The notes below the pieces were generated by a model. That model saw only the letters and a list, made by a program, of their open reading frames with translations, had not been told where the DNA came from and did not search any database. Positions 25,572-35,346 of a stretch of 64,000 nucleotides of DNA are shown piece by piece (the first letter of the stretch is position 1; the number at the start of each line of letters is the position of its first letter). The translations under genes were made by a program, and so were the position numbers. Source of the DNA: Pelodictyon luteolum. GTDB taxonomy: Bacteria > Bacteroidota > Chlorobiia > Chlorobiales > Chlorobiaceae. Where the stretch lies: the NCBI RefSeq assembly GCF_001622165.1, contig NZ_LVWG01000009.1, positions 1 through 64,000 of the forward strand. The letters are read 5' to 3'.

Positions 25572-26837
25572 TCAGGTTGGTTGCTGTTGCTGCAGTTTCA
25601 TGATGAGCTCGTGCATCGTCTGCCACGACAGGGCGCCTCTTGCCGTCATATCGGCAGCGAGGCGGCTGGCGGCTTTATACTCCGTATAGTCCCGATCTTC
25701 AAGGCCCCGGGCGATGAACACCCGCAGGCCCTGGCGCAGTGCTTCGTCTGCGATCTGAAGGTTGACCAGGTTGCCTGAACCGAAAGGCACATGGGTGATG
25801 ATCAGGGCATCGGCTTCGGCCACCATCCCGCGGGCTTTATCTGCCGCCTCCTGCCCGACCGCTGAAAAAGGCTGTTCAAGCACTGCGGGGATGGAAAGCG
25901 CCCGGGCCGCTTCGGCATCGGAATCAAGCTGGTTGAGCACACCCGTCGTAACGCCGAACCCCTCGAGAACCAGGCGACGGTAGAGCTCGATGCCGCTGCC
26001 CCCGCCGGCGACCACATGGGTACGGATTGCAGGGCTGCCGCTCATCTTTCGCCCTTCAAGGTTCCCCGTCACCTGGAGTGAACCCGTAAAGGGGTCCAAA
26101 CGGACCTGGAGTTCGCAGTCATACACCCGGCCGAGCAGGTCTGGGCGAAGGACTTCGTGCGGCGCCCCGTCGGCGGCAAGCCGGCCCTCATACATGAGGA
26201 GCAGGCGGTCGGAGACGGAGGCTGAAAGCGTGAGGTCATGGCTGACGAGCACGATCGTCAGCTGCTGTTCGCGGTTCAGGTTGAGCAGGATCTGCAGCAC
26301 CTCGTTGCGGTGATTGATGTCGAGATGGGAGATCGACTCGTCGAGCATGATGATGCGCGGCTCCTGCGCCAGCACCATGGCAAGCGCAACGCGCTGCTGC
26401 TCGCCGCCGCTGAGTTCCCCGAAATACCGGTTGCGGAGATCGAGAACGTCCGTGTAGATCATGGCGCGCTCGACAAGGTCGTGGTCATGGGGGGAGAGGC
26501 GGCCGAGCAGCCCCATAGACCCGACACGGCCGTTCATCACGATTTCAGCGACGCTGAACGCCATCGGAGCATCAAGCTTCTGCGGCACCACCCCGAGCAG
26601 CGATGCGCGCAAAGAGGGCCGGAGAGTACAGACATCCTGTCCGAATAACTCGACCGACCCGGCAACAGGCTTTACAAGGGCCGCAGCAGTCTTCAGAAGG
26701 GTGCTTTTGCCGCTACCGTTGGGGCCGATGAGGGAGACGAACTCCCCTTCCCTGACAGCAAAACTCACCCCGTCGAGCACACGGCGGTGGCTGTAGCCGG
26801 CAGTTACGTCCCTGAATGTCAGTGCTTCGCCTGCCAT
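25572..26837 (-). CDS. btuD: BtuD-type corrinoid ABC ATPase with C-terminal extension
   Basis: 421 residues. Residues ~1-255 are a FecE/BtuD-type ATPase: Walker A GPNGSGKSTLLKT, signature LSGGEQQRVALAM, Walker B RIIMLDESISHLD and the H-loop VLVSHD. E. coli BtuD is 249 residues. The extra ~160 residues start after GRKMSGS and look like an alpha-beta domain with a glycine-rich loop (VVAGGGSGIELYRRL), seen also in some archaeal and clostridial iron/corrinoid ATPases, function unknown. It lies one base after btuC and five before cbiR. Confidence 0.87.
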   Translation of the reverse strand: MAGEALTFRDVTAGYSHRRVLDGVSFAVREGEFVSLIGPNGSGKSTLLKTAAALVKPVAGSVELFGQDVCTLRPSLRASLLGVVPQKLDAPMAFSVAEIVMNGRVGSMGLLGRLSPHDHDLVERAMIYTDVLDLRNRYFGELSGGEQQRVALAMVLAQEPRIIMLDESISHLDINHRNEVLQILLNLNREQQLTIVLVSHDLTLSASVSDRLLLMYEGRLAADGAPHEVLRPDLLGRVYDCELQVRLDPFTGSLQVTGNLEGRKMSGSPAIRTHVVAGGGSGIELYRRLVLEGFGVTTGVLNQLDSDAEAARALSIPAVLEQPFSAVGQEAADKARGMVAEADALIITHVPFGSGNLVNLQIADEALRQGLRVFIARGLEDRDYTEYKAASRLAADMTARGALSWQTMHELIMKLQQQQPT

Positions 26838-26838
26838 C

Positions 26839-27807
26839 TCAGCTGATCCAGGCCTGTTTCATCCGCTTCTGGAGGATAATGAGGAAAAATGGGCCTCCGG
26901 CAAGCGCAGTGACGACCCCGACAGGTATTTCGACAGGAGCGATGAGGGTACGGGCGAGAGCATCGCACATGACGAGAAATACCCCGCCACCCAATGCTGA
27001 GAGCGGAATCAGCTTCCGGTGGTCGGGTCCGAACGAGGCCCGGACCACATGCGGCACGATGAGCCCGACAAACCCTATCATGCCTGACAGAGAAACTGCG
27101 GTGGCTGCAAGCAGGGTTGCAAGCAGCAGGCCGAGAACGATGATGAGCCGTGCATTGATACCCTGGTAGTGCGCCATGTCGCGACCGAGCACGAGGGCAT
27201 TCAGCGGCCGCGACAGCACCCAGGAGCCGATGAGGCCGATCGAGACCAGAAGGGACGCAGCGAGCTGCTGTGAAGATGAAGCGGGTTGAAGACTTCCGAG
27301 CATCCACCAGATGACATTGTGCAGTCCTTCCACGCTTGCACTCGAAACCAGAAACATGATGATGCTCGAGCATATGGCGCTGACGATTACTCCCGCAAGA
27401 ATCAGGCTGTAGACCGATGGCTGGCCGCCTGTGCCCTGGCTGGCGATTGCGTAGACGAGGATGAGGGTCAAGACGGCGGACACAAAAGCGATGACCGGAA
27501 GGCTGAAGGGAAGAGCAAGAGAGGCCCCGGCCAGAATGCTGATTGTGGCGCCGAGCCCCGCCCCGCCGCTCACGCCGAGTACGTAAGGCTCTGCCAGAGG
27601 GTTGCGGAGCAGTGCCTGAAAGACCACGCCGGAAGCCGAGAGAGCGGCACCGGTCATGAGCCCCATCAGGAGTCGGCTGAAGCGAAGCGACAGGATGGCA
27701 TTGCCTGAAGGGGTCTGGAGGTCGGGAATGCCGATGCCGGAAGGCCCCAGGAGGAGCGAGAGCACGAGAAGGAGAGGAACGGCAGCAAGAAAGGCCACCA
27801 CCCGCAA
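26839..27807 (-). CDS. btuC: BtuC-type corrinoid ABC permease
   Basis: 322 residues, about ten helices. RFSRLLMGLMTGAALSASG, NPLAEPYVLGVSGGAGLGA and GLIVPHVVRASFGPDHRKLIP are FecCD/BtuC hallmarks, including the ATPase-coupling loop. The start shown is TTG; no in-frame ATG exists before the cobO stop, though basic residues just upstream (ARKPRRLRVV) could extend the protein from a rare start. It imports corrinoid with BtuF and BtuD. Confidence 0.9.
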   Translation of the reverse strand: MRVVAFLAAVPLLLVLSLLLGPSGIGIPDLQTPSGNAILSLRFSRLLMGLMTGAALSASGVVFQALLRNPLAEPYVLGVSGGAGLGATISILAGASLALPFSLPVIAFVSAVLTLILVYAIASQGTGGQPSVYSLILAGVIVSAICSSIIMFLVSSASVEGLHNVIWWMLGSLQPASSSQQLAASLLVSIGLIGSWVLSRPLNALVLGRDMAHYQGINARLIIVLGLLLATLLAATAVSLSGMIGFVGLIVPHVVRASFGPDHRKLIPLSALGGGVFLVMCDALARTLIAPVEIPVGVVTALAGGPFFLIILQKRMKQAWIS

Positions 27808-27883
27808 CCGCCGGGGCTTCCGGGCCGTGAACCGGTTATCGGCACAGACCGCCTTTTCAGGGTTTCTATAGATGGAAGGATAC

Positions 27884-28426
27884 TTAATCTTCCACTCCTT
27901 TCTGGGCAGGGATGCCCGCTTCGTAGCCGTGCTTCAACATGGTCATTTCGGTAGCGGTATCGGCCAGGTCCAGCAGCTCCTGAGGCGCATTGCGGCCGGT
28001 CAGGACGACGATCTTCCCGTCAGCGGCACCTTTGATGCCGGATATGAGGGGTGCAGACTCGATAAGCCCTCTGGAGAGCGCGAAACAGACCTCGTCGAGC
28101 AGGACGAAATCGCAGTCGGGGTCGAGAAGGGCGGCAAGTGCGGCCGACAGCCCTTCGGCCGCGGCCTCCCTGTGGTCTGCCATCTGGGGGCTGTCAGGGT
28201 CACGCGGAAGGAATCCCCTGCCATGCTGCGACCACTCCACCAGCGGTAAAGCGCTGAAAAACTTCTGTTCGCCGACCTCGCCGTCGGATTTCACGAACTG
28301 AATCACCCGTGCACGCATGCCGTGGCCGAGCGCACGGGCCAGCATGCCGAATGCCGCAGTGCTTTTGCCTTTGCCGTTGCCGGTAAAGAGAAGGATACGC
28401 CTTGCATTTCTCTCAGCCTCACCCAT
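27884..28426 (-). CDS. cobO: Corrinoid adenosyltransferase CobO/BtuR
   Basis: 180 residues. The P-loop LLFTGNGKGKSTAAFGMLARALGHG and CDFVLLDEVCFAL identify CobA/CobO/BtuR. It puts the 5'-deoxyadenosyl group on Co(I) corrinoids. This lets imported, non-adenosylated corrinoids enter the CobU-CobS route. It sits 32 bases after cbiB and 76 before btuC. Confidence 0.93.
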   Translation of the reverse strand: MGEAERNARRILLFTGNGKGKSTAAFGMLARALGHGMRARVIQFVKSDGEVGEQKFFSALPLVEWSQHGRGFLPRDPDSPQMADHREAAAEGLSAALAALLDPDCDFVLLDEVCFALSRGLIESAPLISGIKGAADGKIVVLTGRNAPQELLDLADTATEMTMLKHGYEAGIPAQKGVED

Positions 28427-28458
28427 CGCAGTGTTCCGTTGTTATGAGTTAATGTTGG

Positions 28459-29421
28459 TCATTGTAAAAGAAAGTGGCCGATGGCTGCCGACAGCAGAAC
28501 CCCGCCCCCGAGAAAAAAGAATGCCGTCAGCCGCATGAGCCCTATGGCACCCCGAAGCGTCCGGGCATTGCAGCGCTCAGCGCGTACGCCAAGGACCGGC
28601 GCCATATCCGGCACCCCGCCATAGCTGCGTTCTCCACCGAACATCACCCCCAGCGCACCGGCAAAGGCGGATTCCGGATATCCTGCGTTGGGGCTCTCAT
28701 GAAGAGCTGCACCCTCCCGGACAGCCCTGAATATATCAAAAACCCGCAGTTTCGCGACTGCAGCCGCAAGCGCTATGGCAAAGACGGTCAGCCGTGCAGG
28801 GATAAAGTTGACGAGATCATCGAACCGGGCCGATGCCCATCCGAACTCCATATAGCGCTCATTGCGGTACCCGAAGGTTGAATCAAGCGTACTTGCCGCC
28901 TTGTATGCAACTACGCCGAGAGGCCCAAGAAGGAGCGCGTAAAAGATCGGGGCAGTCACTCCGTCAACAGTATTCTCTGCCACGCTTTCGGTGGCGGCAA
29001 GGGCAATGGCGTCTTCATCCATCACCTCCGTATCGCGACCGACCATCCATGAGACCCGCTGCCGGGCTTCTTTGAGTCTTCCTGCCGCAAGCGGACTGAG
29101 CACGGCAAGGGCGTGGTCGGCAAGGTCACGCGTGGCGAAACAGCTGTACATAATAAGCACCGAGACGACATCGGCAAAAAGCGGGTGCAGTGCCGCCGCG
29201 CCCCTGATGACGGCCCAGGCCGCACCGGAGGAGATTGCAATGACTGATGCCGCGGCAAGGATGCCCTGAAAGCGAAGCGGAAGCGCGGTGCGGCGGAGCC
29301 GTGCTTCAAGAGCGGCAGCAAGGCTCCCCATCGCACGGACCGGATGCGGCAGCCACCTGGGGTCGCCGAATGCAAGGTCAAGCAGGAACGCCGCCAGAAC
29401 AAGCCACACCGACTCCATCAT
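28459..29421 (-). CDS. cbiB: CbiB adenosylcobinamide-phosphate synthase
   Basis: 320 residues, membrane protein. FLLDLAFGDPRWLPHPVRAMGSL, SWMVGRDTEVMDED and ATESVAENTVDGVTAPIF are CbiB signatures. It attaches (R)-1-amino-2-propanol-phosphate, supplied by the CobD decarboxylase next door, to adenosylcobyric acid. Its start overlaps the cobD stop by four bases. Confidence 0.93.
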   Translation of the reverse strand: MMESVWLVLAAFLLDLAFGDPRWLPHPVRAMGSLAAALEARLRRTALPLRFQGILAAASVIAISSGAAWAVIRGAAALHPLFADVVSVLIMYSCFATRDLADHALAVLSPLAAGRLKEARQRVSWMVGRDTEVMDEDAIALAATESVAENTVDGVTAPIFYALLLGPLGVVAYKAASTLDSTFGYRNERYMEFGWASARFDDLVNFIPARLTVFAIALAAAVAKLRVFDIFRAVREGAALHESPNAGYPESAFAGALGVMFGGERSYGGVPDMAPVLGVRAERCNARTLRGAIGLMRLTAFFFLGGGVLLSAAIGHFLLQ

Positions 29422-30464
29422 GGCATCACCTCACGAAAGAGAGCGATGAGGCGGGTGTTTTCATCGGGTGTCCTTACGGCAAACCGGAACCACTCCCCTT
29501 CCAGTCCGCGGAAGTTTCTTGCATCGCGCAGATGGATCCCCTTCCTGGTAAACTGAGGGAGCAGAACATCAAGAGAGCGGGTCGAGCGGGCGAGGAAGAA
29601 ATTCGCACTGCCGCCATAGAGCGTGAGACCCTCGATTGAGGAGCACTCCCGCTGTATCCTTTCACGTTCTGCAGCGAGCATCTTGCGGAGCGACTCCTCC
29701 CACGTGCCGCATCCGGCCAGCCTCCCGGCCACCTGCTCGGCCACAGCGTTCACCGTCCACGGCTCCTTGTGGAAGAGCAATCGTTCAATGACATCGGGAT
29801 GGGCGACAACCGCACCGAGGCGAAGCCCCGGAAGGGCATAGAACTTCGTCAGGGAGTGCACCACGACCACGTTCTTCATGGCCATGACCTCCCGCATCAG
29901 CGAATTCCGGGGAAATGCCGCGGTATACTGGATGAACGCCTCATCGACAATAAACCACTTTTCAGGGAACCGGCTTGCGAGTCCCGGCAGCATCCCGGGC
30001 GGAAGTTCAGTTCCTGTCGGGTTGTTGGGGTTGGCGAGGAACAGGGCGTCAACACCGTCCATTGCAGAAACCAGCCGCTCGAACGATGGCATCGCAAAAC
30101 CGTCCGCCTCGCTGAGTTCCATCCATACGACTTCCGCACCCGCAATGCGGCATGCCCGCTCATACTCGTAGAATGAGGGTGCAGGGATAAGCACCCGCCG
30201 GAGACCGAGGGCCCGCGGCAGGAGGTAGATGCCCTCAGCGGCCCCGTTCAGAGGAAGCACCGAATTGGGATCAAGTTTGAACCGGTCCACATAGAACGAA
30301 CGGATCCCTGCCCCGTCGATGGAGGGGTATCTCATCAACTCAGAAGGCTCGACGACGACCGGGCCGATCGGCGGAAGAACCGGACTGATGTTGATGCTGA
30401 AGTCCAGCATGGCGCCCGATGAAGCCGGAGAACCCCCGTGCGTATGGTCATAGAGACTGCTCAC
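29418..30464 (-). CDS. cobD: CobD L-threonine-O-3-phosphate decarboxylase
   Basis: 348 residues, GTG start overlapping the cobQ stop (GTGA). It is a HisC-like PLP enzyme: N-terminal [23 protein letters not shown], and the PLP lysine in [17 protein letters not shown]. CobD makes aminopropanol phosphate for CbiB. Being between cobQ and cbiB decides it against a histidinol-phosphate aminotransferase. Confidence 0.9.
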   Translation of the reverse strand: MSSLYDHTHGGSPASSGAMLDFSINISPVLPPIGPVVVEPSELMRYPSIDGAGIRSFYVDRFKLDPNSVLPLNGAAEGIYLLPRALGLRRVLIPAPSFYEYERACRIAGAEVVWMELSEADGFAMPSFERLVSAMDGVDALFLANPNNPTGTELPPGMLPGLASRFPEKWFIVDEAFIQYTAAFPRNSLMREVMAMKNVVVVHSLTKFYALPGLRLGAVVAHPDVIERLLFHKEPWTVNAVAEQVAGRLAGCGTWEESLRKMLAAERERIQRECSSIEGLTLYGGSANFFLARSTRSLDVLLPQFTRKGIHLRDARNFRGLEGEWFRFAVRTPDENTRLIALFREVMP

Positions 30465-31981
30465 ACGCGCTCCTTTGGCGACAGCCTGCCGGCAAGGGCA
30501 AAAAGCCTGTCAAGATCAAGATTGTCTGAAAAGTGCCGGGCAAGCATGTCATAGCTGCGGTCCGACTCAAGCCGGCGGCTGATCTCCTCCCCGGGAGGCG
30601 TGTAGCTGGAATCAGCCTCCTCCAGGAAATGGTGGCGAAGGGAGGGTTCATCGAAAATACCGTGGAAATAGGTGCCCATAACCCGTCCGTCTTCGCTCAC
30701 CACCCCGTCGGTATCCTCGCTCGGCAAACCGTTTCGCTCGGTAACCTGCAGAAACGGGCGGCATGAACCCTCGACAGCCGTACGGCCCATATGGATTTCA
30801 TACCCTGAAGCCGCCACATCGGCACCATGCAGTCTGCCAAGGGAATTTGAAAGATATTTCTCCTTATCCAGCACGGTGCTGACTTCCAGAACGCCAAGCG
30901 CCTCGCTCGTGCCGGGCTCTCCTTCAAGCCCGTGCGGATCGGCAATGCTCCGACCGAGCATCTGGAACCCGCCGCAGATACCGAAAATCATGCCTCCCGA
31001 ACGGCGGAATGCACTGATCTCTTCCTCCCATCCCATGCTCCGGAGCCACTCAAGATCCCCTCGTACGTTTTTTGATCCCGGGAGAACCAGCATCCTGTAC
31101 CCCTCAAGCGAACGGGGGCGGTGCAGATAGTGAAGATCGACCGACGGATCCTCTTCGAGCGGAGACAGGTCTGTAAAGTTTGAGATATGGGGAAAATAGA
31201 TTGCCGCCACGCCTACCTTGCCTTCAGCAGGTCCTCCACCGGGATCTACCTTCGCCTGAAGCGGAACAGCATCTTCTGCATCAATGGTAAACCCCCTGAA
31301 ATACGGAATGACGCCGAGCACCGGCACACCGCTCATCGCTTCGAGCATCTCCACGCCCTCCCGGAACAGGTCAATATCACCCCGGAAACGGTTGATGATG
31401 ACCCCTTTGACGAGCGCACGGTCTTCGGGAGGGATGATGGAAAGGGTGCCCACAACCTGGGCAAATACGCCCCCGCGGTCGATGTCGGCAACAAGAATCA
31501 CCGAAGCTCCCGCTTCACGGGCCGTACGGAAGTTCACGAAGTCGCGCTTATAGAGGTTCATCTCTGCGCAGGACCCCGCGCCTTCAATAACCAGCAGTTC
31601 ATGCTTTGCCATCAGCCGGTGCAGGCTCTCGAATGCCGCAGCCGCCCACTTCGAGGTATCTTTGAAATACCCCTTCGCACTCTCGGTCGAGGATACCTTT
31701 CCCTGCAGCACGACCTGCGCACAGGTATCGGTGTTGGGTTTCAGGAGGACGGGGTTCATGTCGGCAGTCGGCGCAACCCGGGCCGCCTCGGCCTGAACGA
31801 CCTGAGCGCGGCCGATCTCCATACCATCCGGCGTCACTCCGGAGTTGTTCGACATGTTCTGCGCCTTGTATGGTGCGACATCAATGCCCGCATCGCGGAA
31901 TATCCTGCAGAGCGCCGTAACTACGATGCTCTTGCCAACGTCGGAGGCAGTGCCGAGAACGGCTATGGAATGTGCTGTCAT
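30461..31981 (-). CDS. cobQ: Cobyric acid synthase CobQ
   Basis: 506 residues from ATG 31979-31981, which overlaps the btuF stop (TGATG); five more residues are possible upstream. The N-terminal ATP domain ([18 protein letters not shown]) and the C-terminal class I glutamine amidotransferase with its nucleophile ([14 protein letters not shown]) are clear. It amidates adenosylcobyrinic diamide to cobyric acid. No cobB/cbiA or ring-building gene is in the window, so the operon covers only late synthesis and salvage. Confidence 0.93.
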   Translation of the reverse strand: MTAHSIAVLGTASDVGKSIVVTALCRIFRDAGIDVAPYKAQNMSNNSGVTPDGMEIGRAQVVQAEAARVAPTADMNPVLLKPNTDTCAQVVLQGKVSSTESAKGYFKDTSKWAAAAFESLHRLMAKHELLVIEGAGSCAEMNLYKRDFVNFRTAREAGASVILVADIDRGGVFAQVVGTLSIIPPEDRALVKGVIINRFRGDIDLFREGVEMLEAMSGVPVLGVIPYFRGFTIDAEDAVPLQAKVDPGGGPAEGKVGVAAIYFPHISNFTDLSPLEEDPSVDLHYLHRPRSLEGYRMLVLPGSKNVRGDLEWLRSMGWEEEISAFRRSGGMIFGICGGFQMLGRSIADPHGLEGEPGTSEALGVLEVSTVLDKEKYLSNSLGRLHGADVAASGYEIHMGRTAVEGSCRPFLQVTERNGLPSEDTDGVVSEDGRVMGTYFHGIFDEPSLRHHFLEEADSSYTPPGEEISRRLESDRSYDMLARHFSDNLDLDRLFALAGRLSPKERV

Positions 31982-32763
31982 CAGAGTTTTTTCCATGCTT
32001 TAAGGTCTTTCAATCCCTTGAGGATCTGCGGTGCAGGGTATACGAAATGCTCGCCGTTGAGCTCTACCACATGGCATTTCGCACCCTCCAGCGGCACTAC
32101 GCATCCATGGGCGCTGTCATGCAGCACGAAAATGACATCGGGGCTGGTCAGCCGAACCAGTTCGGCAACGGTCCTGATCTCCTCTGACTTGTTCAGATGC
32201 CGTATGGTCGGATGATTTTCGACAACATTGAAGCCTGCAGCAGTAAATATTTCATAAAGATAGGTCTCCCTACCGAATGAAAACGGGGAGCCGGCACAGC
32301 TTGAGAGAATGAGGGTTCGTTTACCGTCCCCATGGACTTCTGCCGCTGCCTTGCGCCATTTGGCGGAAAACTCTGCAACACGGCGATCTCCGTCAGGAAG
32401 ATCCAATACATCGGAAATCACGCGGATGCTCTCCTCTACTTCACCCATCCCTTTGAAACCATGAAGTACGACTCCTCGAGCGTTCTTAGGCGTCACCCCA
32501 CGAAGCACCTTCGGATCAGTCCAGTCGGACGTAAAGATATAATCGGGATGGAGACGGGCAATGGCCTCCCCGTCAGGATCAATAATGCCGCCTGTTTTAG
32601 GAAGGTCCATGAAATCATAGCGGCTGACACCAACTATTCGATCTGCCACTCCGAGATACTGCAGCATATAGGTGATGAACGGGGACTGGCTTATAATGCG
32701 ATCCGTTGCAGAAACCTCTGCTGATGTAAAGAAAAGCAGAAGCACCAATACAATTCTCTTCAT
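31981..32763 (-). CDS. btuF: BtuF-type corrinoid-binding periplasmic protein
   Basis: 260 residues with a signal peptide ([19 protein letters not shown]). [28 protein letters not shown] and the helical-backbone class III binding fold fit BtuF/FecB. It delivers corrinoid to BtuCD. It follows btuB after 78 bases and overlaps cobQ. Confidence 0.87.
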   Translation of the reverse strand: MKRIVLVLLLFFTSAEVSATDRIISQSPFITYMLQYLGVADRIVGVSRYDFMDLPKTGGIIDPDGEAIARLHPDYIFTSDWTDPKVLRGVTPKNARGVVLHGFKGMGEVEESIRVISDVLDLPDGDRRVAEFSAKWRKAAAEVHGDGKRTLILSSCAGSPFSFGRETYLYEIFTAAGFNVVENHPTIRHLNKSEEIRTVAELVRLTSPDVIFVLHDSAHGCVVPLEGAKCHVVELNGEHFVYPAPQILKGLKDLKAWKKL

Positions 32764-32841
32764 GATTAATACGCGATTAACTGATGAGCGGAACAGGCCG
32801 GCATTAGCAATGAATGCCGGCCCACCGGCTGAAAATGTTCT

Positions 32842-34716
32842 TTAAAATGAGACTTTAACCCCGGCATACGCCGAACGCCCGACACTGGCATACGTCCAGG
32901 CCTCCTCATAATATGCATCAAACAGGTTATCAATGCGCCCGTACAGCCTGACCTGGCCGTTCAGGTCATATGAGGCAGAAACATTAGCCAAAAAGTAGCT
33001 CTCAAGCTTTCCGGTAGTATTGCAGTCGGCATCCTTCGCGCCGCTATCCCTGCGAGAGCCTACCCACTGCATTGATCCATGGAGTTTGGCTTTTTTGGTC
33101 GCATTCCAGGAACCACTGAAAGCAACCTTATTTTTGGGGCGGCGGACCAGTTCCTCATTATCCGCATCCTGCGTATAAGTGTAGGTATGGTTCAATCCAA
33201 AGAACAGATCGGATGTCAGCTGCCACTCTGCAAAACTTTCCACACCGGTAATGGTCGTTGACCCGGCTATCTGGGTATACAGCGATGTGGCACGGTCAAA
33301 ATCGATCCGGTCATCAACCTCGGTATGGAAATAGGTCGACCCCACTTTCAGGACAGGACTGAATCTATGCTCGAATCCAGCATCCCAGGCAGTACTGGAT
33401 TCCGCCTTCAGTTCCGAGTTTCCATAAGGGCCGAATAATTCATAGAGAGATGGTGCCTTGAATCCTGTGCCATAACTGAACTTATAGACTGTATTGCCGT
33501 AGGTGTAGGACGGAGCAAGCCTGTATGTGTATGTATCCCCGAATATTTCATGGTTATCGTAACGGACACCCCCGACCAGCTTCATATCTCCGATACTCCA
33601 TTGATCCTGAAGAAAGATGCTCCCGGTATACGCCTCCTTGCTCAGCATGGAGGCAGGACTGAAATCCTCATTCCGCATATTTTCGTTCTGATAACTCACC
33701 CCCAGACTTGTCACATGCGCATCGATGAGTGACAGGTCACCCTGCCATCCAATCTCATAGGTGTGTCCATGAAAAGTATCCTCAGAAACATCACCGGTCC
33801 TGTTGTCGCGATTCTGATCGCTTATATTGAGATATGCTGTACTGAACAGGGACTGGTACTTCATTTTCAGGGCAACCCGTCCACTGAACTGCTCTGAATC
33901 AGTCGTCTTTTCGGGAACGTCAGCCCCGAACGAGTCAACATCCACCCGCGCATCCGTATACCTGAACGTACCCTCAAGCGAGGTTGTTTCATTGATTCTG
34001 GCGCCAATATTCGCTGACAGTGTTGTATTTGCATACCCATCTTTTTCAAATGACAAATTCGTTGGATTGATGCATGCATTGTTTTCATCATAGACTGAAA
34101 AGCCATCAGTTTTCAAACGGGAAAGCGCAAAAGCGTAGTCAACTTTCCCCTGACTGCCGCTGGTTCCACCATAAAACTTCATCGTCCCGTACGATCCGCC
34201 TTCAGCACCGACATAGGTTGCAGGGACTTTTCCGCCTTTCTTGGTGATGATATTAATGACGCCAGCAAGCGCACTACCGCCATAAAGCACGCTTACCGGA
34301 CCGCGAACAATTTCAATTCGCTCAATATTATCGACCGTCAGATTCGAAATATTTGGAGCTCTGTTCGGGTCACTCGGATCATTGGACGGAATCCCGTCGA
34401 TAAGCACAAGAGTATGCTGGGAATCGGCACCCCTCATGAAAACGCTTGTTTTAGTCCCCATTCCACCGTTTGCGGCCACATCAATTCCCGGTGTCCCCTT
34501 GATCAACTCCTCTACGGTCTCCTGCCCGGAATTCTCAATTTCCTCTGCCGTAATGACGGTAACAGAGCTTCCTCCAGCATCGCTGATTGAGTTGAGGGTT
34601 TTCGTTGCAGATACCACCACCTCATCCATCATGTAGGTTGGAGAAGCCTCTTCTGCAAACGCTCCCCGGCTCGAGAGCAGTCCGAGCATGACGGCGAGAA
34701 ATACTTTTTTGTTCAT
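32842..34716 (-). CDS. btuB: BtuB-type TonB-dependent corrinoid receptor
   Basis: 624 residues. Signal peptide, then the TonB box region (YMMDEVVVSATK), the plug (EELIKGTPGIDVAANGG, VFMRGADSQHTLVLIDG, IEIVRGPVSVLYGGSALAG) and a 22-strand-type barrel ending in the C-terminal signature AGVKVSF. It takes corrinoids across the outer membrane. First gene of the operon. A cobalamin riboswitch lies 260 bases upstream, and the ribosome-binding site is inside a predicted hairpin, which fits B12 repression of translation. Confidence 0.92.
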   Translation of the reverse strand: MNKKVFLAVMLGLLSSRGAFAEEASPTYMMDEVVVSATKTLNSISDAGGSSVTVITAEEIENSGQETVEELIKGTPGIDVAANGGMGTKTSVFMRGADSQHTLVLIDGIPSNDPSDPNRAPNISNLTVDNIERIEIVRGPVSVLYGGSALAGVINIITKKGGKVPATYVGAEGGSYGTMKFYGGTSGSQGKVDYAFALSRLKTDGFSVYDENNACINPTNLSFEKDGYANTTLSANIGARINETTSLEGTFRYTDARVDVDSFGADVPEKTTDSEQFSGRVALKMKYQSLFSTAYLNISDQNRDNRTGDVSEDTFHGHTYEIGWQGDLSLIDAHVTSLGVSYQNENMRNEDFSPASMLSKEAYTGSIFLQDQWSIGDMKLVGGVRYDNHEIFGDTYTYRLAPSYTYGNTVYKFSYGTGFKAPSLYELFGPYGNSELKAESSTAWDAGFEHRFSPVLKVGSTYFHTEVDDRIDFDRATSLYTQIAGSTTITGVESFAEWQLTSDLFFGLNHTYTYTQDADNEELVRRPKNKVAFSGSWNATKKAKLHGSMQWVGSRRDSGAKDADCNTTGKLESYFLANVSASYDLNGQVRLYGRIDNLFDAYYEEAWTYASVGRSAYAGVKVSF

Positions 34717-34720
34717 GATT

Positions 34721-34762
34721 GTTCCTGTGTTCAGTTATGGATTATTGAACAGACAGGGGTTA
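34721..34762 (-). promoter_or_regulatory. Hairpin sequestering the btuB ribosome-binding site
   Basis: On the minus strand CCTGTCTGTTCA pairs with TGAACACAGG (one bulged base) across a 12-base loop. The AGGAAC Shine-Dalgarno, seven bases before the btuB ATG, is partly in the 3' arm. This is a reasonable translational expression platform for the upstream riboswitch, but no folding was computed. Confidence 0.45.
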
Positions 34763-34978
34763 GCTGAAGGGTGCGTATGACACTGAAGCGGCATTTCCTT
34801 TTTGGATTCCAGAACAAAGCATCATTGACTGTGAGACCATACAGCTGCAGCCGGAGACTGGAGAGACGGACCTTGGGCCTGTGCTTTGCAAAAAGGATCA
34901 GATGGAAAAGCGATGCAGAAGTAATACAGCTTTGCCCAGACTATTAACCCGTAGTCGATCGTTTATGCAAATGGTAGA

Positions 34979-35188
34979 TGGCAGGTCTCCTGACTTTGAC
35001 GGCTTACTTCCATTCCGGCCTTCCCGCTGTTTTCCGAGGTGGAAAACGATGCAGTGACCTGGAACGAACCCTGAAACCGATGCATGTGGCCATGCAGGGA
35101 TTTCGTGGCTTACCGTTATACAGTTGCGGGTACAGTCTGCGATTTTCACGCAGTTCCCTATTCTCCGGTTTTTAAACCGGCACCAGCT
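34979..35188 (-). ncRNA. Cobalamin riboswitch 1 (btuB operon)
   Basis: Read on the minus strand, the region carries the cobalamin-aptamer landmarks in order: GGTGCCGGTTT at the 5' end, GGGAACTGCGTGAAAATC, GACTGTACCCGCAACTGTA, the GTCACTG region, GGGAAGGCCGG and the B12 box AAGTCAGGAGACCTGCC. Length about 200 bases, standard for the family. It binds adenosyl- or other cobalamins and shuts off the uptake/salvage operon when B12 is plentiful. Confidence 0.95.
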
Positions 35189-35346
35189 ACGCTGAAAGAA
35201 CAATTATGAAGCGTTATATAGCGAATTCTCCTGAAACTGACAAGCGCAATCAGCCGGGCCCGCTCCCCATGCAGGCACAGCAAGCCTTTCAGGCGAGTGG
35301 CCGCAGAGACACGGCAATCAACCTCCGAGCCCTCACAGCCACAGCC

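Noticed and set aside
31187-32215. 342-residue plus-strand frame across cobQ/btuF
   Set aside because: Antisense shadow with no family features; both minus-strand genes are certain.
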